DNA from: Candidatus Cloacimonadota bacterium
GTDB taxonomy: Bacteria; Cloacimonadota; Cloacimonadia; Cloacimonadales; Cloacimonadaceae
NCBI GenBank assembly: GCA_028681035.1
Contig: JAQUJJ010000116.1
Coordinates: 1 to 11,037 of the forward strand
Direction of reading: 5' to 3'
Length of the DNA stretch: 11,037 nucleotides
Positions 6,756 through 11,037 of the stretch are shown in pieces. The notes beneath the pieces were generated by a model. It was given only the letters and a program-made list of their open reading frames with translations, ran no database searches and was not told the origin of the DNA. The translations under genes were made by a program, and so were the position numbers. The number at the start of each line of letters is the position of its first letter. Position 1 is the first letter of the stretch.

Positions 6756-6799
6756 GATACAGCACGACCACACATGGGGGGGAGCTTGAAGAATTTTGC

Positions 6800-6829
6800 T
6801 TGACAGGAAAAAGGTCTTTGAACTAAATT
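6800..6829 (+). promoter_or_regulatory. Sigma-70-like promoter for the LVIVD-repeat gene
   Basis: TTGACA (6800-6805) and TAAATT (6824-6829) are separated by 18 bases and lie about 75 bases before the ATG at 6904. The -35 box is perfect and the -10 box is fair. A TATAAA at 6871-6876 is an alternative -10 but has no good -35 partner. Confidence 0.4.
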
Positions 6830-6903
6830 GTAATCGGTTGCTTGCTAAAAAAAACACCGTGCATAGAGTGCTATAAACAACACCAAGATAAGGAGAAAAA
6901 GAC

Positions 6904-9051
6904 ATGAAAAGAATCATTTTGATTATTTGCGTTTGTGGTATGTATCTTGTCCTGGGGGCAGTATACCATAAGATTGGAGAATATAATTGCTTCGATAATA
7001 CCTCAGTTACTGTTATTGAGAACACAGCCTATGTGACTTCTCATGGTGAAGGTCTGCTGATCATTGATGTCACCAATCCTCAAAATCCCAGTCTGATAGG
7101 TTCGTACCCCGTATATGCTCAATCAGTAGCCGTAGTGGGGAACACAGCCTATGTGGCTGATTACGAGGAAGATGGAGGACTACAGATCATCGATGTCACC
7201 AATCCTCAAAATCCTTTACTGTTAGGTTCTTGTGATACCCCCGGATATAATACATCAGTAGCCGTAGTTGGGAACACAGCCTATGTGACAGATCATGAGG
7301 CAGGCCTGCTGATGATCAATGTCGCCAATCCTCAAAATCCCAGTCTGATAATTTCGTACCGTACCCCCGGAACTCCTCGATCAGTAGTCGTAGTTGGGAA
7401 CACAGCCTATGTGGCTGATGGTTATGATGGAGGACTACAGATCATCGATGTCACCAATCCTCGAAATCCTTTACTGTTAGGTTCTTGCGATATCCCCGGA
7501 GCTGCTATATCAGTAGCCGTAGTTGGGAACACAGCCTATGTGGCAGATTATCATGGAGGACTACATATCATCGATGTCACCTATCCTCAGAACACTATTC
7601 TGTTAGGTTCTTGCGGTACCCCCGGGCGTGCTACCTCAGTTACTGTTATCGGGAACACAGCCTATGTGACAGATGATAATACAGGCCTGCTGATGATCAA
7701 TGTCGCCAATCCTCAAAATCCTTTACTGTTAGGTTTGTACTATACCCCCGGAGATGCTCAATCATTAGCCGTAGTTGGGAACACAGCCTATGTGACATAT
7801 GCATATGATGGAGGACTACATATTATCGATGTCACCAATCCTCAAAATCCTAATCTGATAGGTTCTTGCGATACCCCCGGATATGCTCATTCAGTAGCCA
7901 TAGTTGGGAACACAGCCTATGTGGCTGATGGTAATGCAGGACTACAGATCATCGATGTCACCTATCCTCAAAATCCTAGTCTGTTAGGTTCATATTATAA
8001 CCCCTATACCGAAGGATATGCTCAATCAGTAGCCGTGGTTGGGAACACAGCCTATGTGGCTAATGGTTTTGCAGGTCTGCTGATCATCGATGTCGCCAAT
8101 CCTCAAAATCCTAGTCTGTTAGGTTCTTGCGATACCCCTGGGCATGCTACCTCAGTTACTGTTATCGGGAACACAGCCTATGTGGCTGATGATAATGCAG
8201 GACTACAGATCATCGATGTCACCTATCCTCAAAATCCTGTACTGTTAGGTTCTTGCGCTATCCCCGGATATGCTCAATCATTAGCCGTGGTTGGGAACAC
8301 TGCCTATGTGGCCTATGTGACTTATGCATATGATGGAGGACTACAGATCATCGATGTAACCAATCCTCAAAATCCCAGTCTGATAGGTTCGCACCCCGGA
8401 TATGCTCAGTCAGTAGCCGTAGTGGGAAACACAGCCTATGTGGCAGATCGTTTTGCAGGTCTTCTGATCATCAATGTCACCAATCCTCAGAACCCTATCT
8501 TGGCAGGCACTATTCTGCCTCATCTGACAAGCAATATTCATACATGTTTGGTGCATTCAAATATGCTTTATATATCAGATTACAACTGGAACGAAATTAG
8601 GACATATGATATCAGTAATCCGCAGTCTCCGGTGCTTATTGGCAGCTATACTTGGAATCTGAGAACCGGGAAGATGTGCATCGAAGGCGATAAGCTATAT
8701 ACGGCAAATAGTTACTATGGTTTGGGTATTCATAACCTGCAGGGGGTGGACAATGAAGACGCATTGCTGGCTCCAGCTCCCCAGCTTGTGCTAAATAGCT
8801 ATCCCAATCCCTTCCATGTAGGTGCAACTATAGAGTTTTCTCTGCCCAAGAACGGAAAAGTGAGGCTGAGTTTGTATAACCTCAAGGGACAGTTCGTGCG
8901 AGAGCTATGCGACGAAAACAAGCTGCCGGGCGATTATTCTCTGGTTTGGGACGGTAAAGACAGAAGCGGCAAAGACGTCCCATCCGGGGTGTATCTTGTC
9001 AGGCTAAACTGTGGAAATCAATCCTTTGCAAAGAAGATTATCCGCTGGTAA
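6904..9051 (+). CDS. Secreted LVIVD-repeat beta-propeller protein with C-terminal sorting domain
   Basis: This 715-residue protein is probably exported and anchored or secreted. The start is supported by AGGAG at 6891-6895, eight bases before the ATG, and by a signal peptide at residues 1-19 (MKR, then a hydrophobic core, cleavage near LGA). Residues 40-~540 are twelve nearly identical ~42-residue repeats of the pattern NTAYVaD..aGLqIIDVtNP (LVIVD type), each continuing QNP..lGs..tPG.A.SvavvG. Two degenerate repeats follow (MLYISDYN.., KLYTANSYYG..). LVIVD repeats form beta-propeller blades and are typical of surface or secreted proteins. Residues ~627-715 are a FlgD-like/type IX secretion tail: SYPNPF, a G-K-V-R-L-S-L-Y-N strand, then WDGKDRSG and VPSGVYLVRL. 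The ligand or substrate is unknown. The near-identity of the repeats at DNA level suggests recent expansion, and repeat number may vary between strains. No neighbouring gene looks co-transcribed. Confidence 0.9.
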   Translation: MKRIILIICVCGMYLVLGAVYHKIGEYNCFDNTSVTVIENTAYVTSHGEGLLIIDVTNPQNPSLIGSYPVYAQSVAVVGNTAYVADYEEDGGLQIIDVTNPQNPLLLGSCDTPGYNTSVAVVGNTAYVTDHEAGLLMINVANPQNPSLIISYRTPGTPRSVVVVGNTAYVADGYDGGLQIIDVTNPRNPLLLGSCDIPGAAISVAVVGNTAYVADYHGGLHIIDVTYPQNTILLGSCGTPGRATSVTVIGNTAYVTDDNTGLLMINVANPQNPLLLGLYYTPGDAQSLAVVGNTAYVTYAYDGGLHIIDVTNPQNPNLIGSCDTPGYAHSVAIVGNTAYVADGNAGLQIIDVTYPQNPSLLGSYYNPYTEGYAQSVAVVGNTAYVANGFAGLLIIDVANPQNPSLLGSCDTPGHATSVTVIGNTAYVADDNAGLQIIDVTYPQNPVLLGSCAIPGYAQSLAVVGNTAYVAYVTYAYDGGLQIIDVTNPQNPSLIGSHPGYAQSVAVVGNTAYVADRFAGLLIINVTNPQNPILAGTILPHLTSNIHTCLVHSNMLYISDYNWNEIRTYDISNPQSPVLIGSYTWNLRTGKMCIEGDKLYTANSYYGLGIHNLQGVDNEDALLAPAPQLVLNSYPNPFHVGATIEFSLPKNGKVRLSLYNLKGQFVRELCDENKLPGDYSLVWDGKDRSGKDVPSGVYLVRLNCGNQSFAKKIIRW
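7021..8520 (+). repeat. In-gene tandem repeat, ~126-bp unit, 12 near-identical copies
   Basis: Each unit opens with (A/G)GGAACACAGCCTATGTG or a close variant, and carries ATCAT(C/T)GATGTC and CCTCAAAATCC blocks at fixed offsets. The first unit begins at AACACAGCC 7021, the next at 7141, and the last near-identical unit ends around 8520. Units 5-7 and 9-11 resemble each other more than their neighbours, which indicates block duplication. In unit 11 a 9-bp tandem duplication of GCCTATGTG (8302-8319) adds three residues. Confidence 0.85.
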
Positions 9052-9194
9052 GTAAGCTTTTACACCAGATTAAGACTTGGATGTACCTGGTAGTGAAAAG
9101 TGCACTTAGCACACTAATTCTCTAAGGGTCACAGTGATGTAGCGTAATATGGTGTGCACGGTTGGACAGTTTCGATGAAAAATCAGGAAAGGTC
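9052..9194. other. Spacer after the LVIVD-repeat gene
   Basis: I see no gene, no convincing terminator and no long repeat in this stretch. The LVIVD gene therefore lacks an evident intrinsic terminator directly downstream. Confidence 0.4.
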
Positions 9195-9228
9195 TGGCAT
9201 AATATCAGTTGACATAATTCAAACGATA
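9195..9228 (+). repeat. 34-bp repeat, copy 2 (first at 6214-6247)
   Basis: The sequence starts TGGCATAATATCAGTTGACA and ends AACGATA, with three differences from copy 1. It includes AATATCAGTTGACA, the core shared with the inverted ends at 5355-5369 and 6220-6234. It overlaps the start of the open frame that becomes the fibronectin-III-like fragment. Confidence 0.7.
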
Positions 9229-9290
9229 ATAATACCCTTACTCAAGGGCTAAAGCATTGCTTTGGAGAAGAGATAGAACTTGCCCTTACC

Positions 9291-9638
9291 ATGTGCCATC
9301 CAAAGCACCTGGAGACCTATATGGACAGGATAGATATGATGATTAGCTGGGATGCCGTAACTCAGACCATCTTCGATACCCCCATTGAACCGGATTTTTA
9401 TCTTGTGTTCTATAATGGCTCCCCGGATGAGGATTCTGAATACTACTTCTTCCATGGTGCTACTACTGGACTCTCCTCCACGCACCAGCAGGTAGGCCAA
9501 TTTACTGAGCACATGTTTTACAGGGTGCGGGCTTATAAATACTACGGCACGAGAAGCCTGGATTATAGTAGCCTGAACCTGCGCGAAGGTATGCGTGAAA
9601 AAGAAGTGCTGGAGCTTCTGCAAGAACAGGAAAAATAG
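9291..9638 (+). pseudogene. Fibronectin-III-like domain fragment, 5' truncated
   Basis: The frame is open from a TGA at 9210 to a TAG at 9636, with the first ATG at 9291. Residues ~14-90 read like a Fn3-type beta sandwich: IDMMISWDAVTQ, then PIEPDFYLVFYNG, then FFHGATTGLSSTHQQV and EHMFYRVRAYKYY. Such domains sit near the C-terminus of large secreted proteins in FCB bacteria. There is no signal peptide, and the only purine-rich stretch (GGAGAAGAG, 9264-9272) is too far upstream to serve as a ribosome binding site. The last ~27 residues are charged and helical (REGMREKEVLELLQEQEK). I read it as the surviving 3' end of a longer gene; an independently expressed 115-residue protein is possible but less likely. 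Confidence 0.55.
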
Positions 9639-9647
9639 TAAATTATA

Positions 9648-9673
9648 GGGCGGAGGTGAAATATTCTCCGCCT
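9648..9673 (+). terminator. Hairpin after the Fn3-like fragment
   Basis: GGCGGAG (9649-9655) pairs with CTCCGCC (9666-9672) over 7 bp, plus an outer G-T, around a 10-base loop, starting ten bases after the TAG. It is followed by TGGTTTGGGGTTT, only moderately T-rich. It is probably the terminator of the original long gene. Confidence 0.5.
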
Positions 9674-9729
9674 GGTTTGGGGTTTCTGTTCACCAATTAT
9701 CACGAATTTACACGAATTCCGTTATCACT

Positions 9730-9795
9730 GTAGGGGCTTTGGGTGAAAGCCCAAGTCTTTGCATGGTGATCGTAGGGGCTTTGGGTGAAAGCCCC
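9730..9795 (+). repeat. GTAG-headed REP-like palindromes, two forward copies (42-bp period)
   Basis: GTAGGGGCTTTGGGTGAAAG starts at 9730 and again at 9772, continuing into CCC or CCCC. The second copy folds as GGGGCTTT/AAAGCCCC around five bases; the first has one C fewer. A 5' GTAG tetranucleotide followed by a short G+C-rich palindrome is the layout of REP elements mobilised by RAYT transposases. No RAYT gene is in the window. ATC-ending linkers make the two copies tandem. Confidence 0.6.
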
Positions 9796-9819
9796 AATCT
9801 CCGTATTGTGATCAGGGGT

Positions 9820-9982
9820 AGGTTTTTGGGGCTTATGCCCAAGGTCCATACAATGCATCTTGCGGTGCGGGGAACTCCGTGTGTATGAACCACACATCGG
9901 TAACGTGTTTTTGGGCGTTCGGCCCAACGCCCCTACATGCGTCTTGCGGGTTGTTTTTGGGCGTTCGGCCCAACGCCCCTAC
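9820..9982 (-). repeat. REP-like palindromes, inverted copies (two identical, one decayed)
   Basis: Two identical 30-base copies lie at 9907-9936 and 9953-9982. Read on the minus strand they start GTAGGGGCGTTGGGCCGAAC and end in GCCCAAAAAC, with stem GGGCGTT/AACGCCC. They share the GTAGGGGC(T/G)TTGGG..GAA(A/C)GCCC plan of the forward copies at 9730 and 9772. A decayed third copy is at ~9820-9851 (GTTTTTGGGG..ATGCCCAAGG). The linkers also repeat: TCTTGCGG follows both the decayed copy and the 9907 copy. With the forward pair this is a convergent REP cluster between the Fn3-like fragment and ftsZ. Confidence 0.6.
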
Positions 9983-9986
9983 GAAA

Positions 9987-10018
9987 AGAGAATCCAGCAG
10001 GGGGGTACCGGATTCTCT
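9987..10018 (-). terminator. Probable ftsZ terminator
   Basis: AGAGAATCC (9987-9995) and GGATTCTCT (10010-10018) form a perfect 9-bp stem around a 14-base loop, 63 bases after the ftsZ stop. On the minus strand the stem ends in CTCT and runs into TTTCG, a short T tract. Position and orientation fit termination of ftsZ transcription; the short T run keeps this moderate. Confidence 0.55.
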
Positions 10019-10081
10019 GATCAGATAGCGGTATTGCATCAATCGCAAACCGCTGTTTTTGGTTGGTAAAAGGCTATTGGT

Positions 10082-11037
10082 TTAGTCCAGGGCTTTCAGG
10101 AAACTGGGTACATCCGTGCGCATCGGTTTGATGCGGGTGGGATCATCGGCGTTTCCACTATTTGGTTTCTCCTCGTTGGATTGGGAATTGATCCCCAAAG
10201 TTTTGAGGATGTTACTTATTTCATCGTTGGGATTTGTGGTCTGTGCCGGTTGTTCCACACTTTTGCCGGGACGAAATTTGGGGAAATCCAGGATATTATC
10301 CGGGCGTTCATTTCTTTCCTTATCCAAGCCAGTAGCGATGAGGGTGACGGAGACTTTGCCGGCCATGCTTTCTTCAATGATCAGGCCCATGATGATATTG
10401 GCGTTACTCCCGGTTTCATTGACGATTACATTGGAGACTTCCTCGACTTCACTCATTAGAATATCTTCTCCCGCAGTAATATTGAGCAGCAGAGATTGAC
10501 AGCCAGCGAGGCTGATATCGGTAAGCAGAGGATTGTCGATGGCGGCTCTGGCAGCATTGATGGCGCGGCCATCTCCTTCAGCTACACCGGTTCCCATCAG
10601 GGCATAGCCCATGTTTTGCATTATGGCTTTGACGTCGGCAAAATCCACGTTGATCAGGCCAGTAATAGTGATGATGTCACTCACAGCCTTGGCAGCTTCA
10701 TAGAGCACGTCATCGGCATTGTTAAAGGCAGTGATCAGTGTGGCGCTGCCATAGATCTCACAAAGTTTTTCATTGGGGATCACGATGAGGGTATCCACAT
10801 ATTCGCTGAGATGGCGGATGCCGTGATCTGCATTTTCTTGCCGCTTTTGTCCTTCAAAGGGGAAGGGCGTGGTTACGATGCCCAAGGTCAAAATGCCCAT
10901 TTCCCGGGCAATTTTGGCGATGATGGGAGTGGCCCCGGTGCCGGTGCCTCCACCCATTCCGGCTGCGAGAAAGATCATGTCCGCACCTTCCAGGTGGGAT
11001 TTGATCTCATCTTTGGATTCTTCCGCACTGCGAGAGC
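10082..11037 (-). CDS. ftsZ: Cell division protein FtsZ, N-terminal part outside the window
   Basis: FtsZ is the tubulin-like GTPase that polymerises into the cytoplasmic division ring. The frame runs to the window edge: 19 codons before the first internal ATG read SRSAEESKDEIKSHLEGAD, typical FtsZ, so the ATG at 10978 is not the start and roughly 75 residues are missing. Counting from that ATG, the tubulin signature GGGTGTG is at 9-15, PFPFEGQKR follows, and the T7 loop NVDFADV, with catalytic aspartates, lies near residues 109-115. GTGVAEGDGRA and LLLNITAGED continue the normal order. A ~60-residue hydrophilic linker leads to TDVPSFLKALD, the conserved C-terminal peptide that contacts FtsA-like membrane tethers. 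No residue needed for GTPase activity in the visible part looks changed. The upstream neighbours are outside the window, where ftsA would be expected. Confidence 0.97.
   Translation of the reverse strand, partial: SRSAEESKDEIKSHLEGADMIFLAAGMGGGTGTGATPIIAKIAREMGILTLGIVTTPFPFEGQKRQENADHGIRHLSEYVDTLIVIPNEKLCEIYGSATLITAFNNADDVLYEAAKAVSDIITITGLINVDFADVKAIMQNMGYALMGTGVAEGDGRAINAARAAIDNPLLTDISLAGCQSLLLNITAGEDILMSEVEEVSNVIVNETGSNANIIMGLIIEESMAGKVSVTLIATGLDKERNERPDNILDFPKFRPGKSVEQPAQTTNPNDEISNILKTLGINSQSNEEKPNSGNADDPTRIKPMRTDVPSFLKALD

Noticed and set aside
9730..9982. CRISPR-like array of regularly spaced repeats
   Set aside because: The copies come in two opposite orientations, the linkers themselves repeat, the palindromes are not separated by unique spacers, and there is no cas gene. 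REP-like elements explain it better.
10116..10499. Plus-strand ORFs opposite ftsZ
   Set aside because: They are antisense readings of a highly conserved gene, with no start signals of their own.

Overview
The window most likely comes from an anaerobic bacterium of the FCB group, and Candidatus Cloacimonadota is my best guess. That is an inference from the gene style: a secreted beta-propeller protein with LVIVD-type repeats and a C-terminal FlgD-like/type IX sorting domain, an SBBP-type propeller fragment, a fibronectin-III-like fragment, and a standard ftsZ at the far end. There are no rRNA or tRNA genes to confirm it.

Layout. Bases 1-2156 (+) hold a 5'-truncated gene for a membrane protein. 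It joins a protein-kinase fold lacking both catalytic aspartates to an acidic Pro/Glu-rich linker, one transmembrane helix and an FGE-sulfatase/SUMF1-type domain lacking the catalytic cysteines. Bases 2157-2985 contain no gene but are full of short repeats: a 17-bp-stem hairpin, a degenerate ~95-bp tandem repeat, a 50-bp-period repeat, and copy A of a ~130-bp repeat. Bases 2986-5271 (-) encode one 761-residue protein, an Mrr-like PD-(D/E)xK nuclease domain fused to a STAND-type P-loop NTPase (nSTAND3-like). It is a strong candidate for a single-gene antiphage defence protein and is visibly more A+T-rich than its neighbours.

Bases 5272-6900 are a graveyard of mobile DNA. They hold an IS21-family-like pair of ends (three 21-23-bp-spaced GAGCCAC-type boxes at each end) with no transposase between them, an outer pair of inverted 15-mers, copy B of the ~130-bp repeat, an SBBP propeller fragment, and a serine recombinase remnant broken by two frameshifts. 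Copies A and B are direct repeats bracketing the nuclease-NTPase gene and the IS21-like remnant.

Bases 6904-9051 (+) encode a secreted protein with 12 nearly identical ~42-residue repeats, two degenerate ones and a sorting domain. A promoter and a Shine-Dalgarno sequence precede it. Bases 9195-9638 hold a fragment of a fibronectin-III-like gene that starts with the same 34-bp sequence found upstream of the SBBP fragment. Bases 9730-9982 are a cluster of GTAG-headed palindromes resembling RAYT-associated REP elements. Bases 10082-11037 (-) carry ftsZ, cut at its 5' end by the window edge and followed by a probable terminator.

The genes do not form one pathway. The window is two chromosomal anchor genes (the pseudokinase/FGE gene and ftsZ) with an accessory region between them, built from a defence candidate, a surface or secreted repeat protein and decayed insertions.
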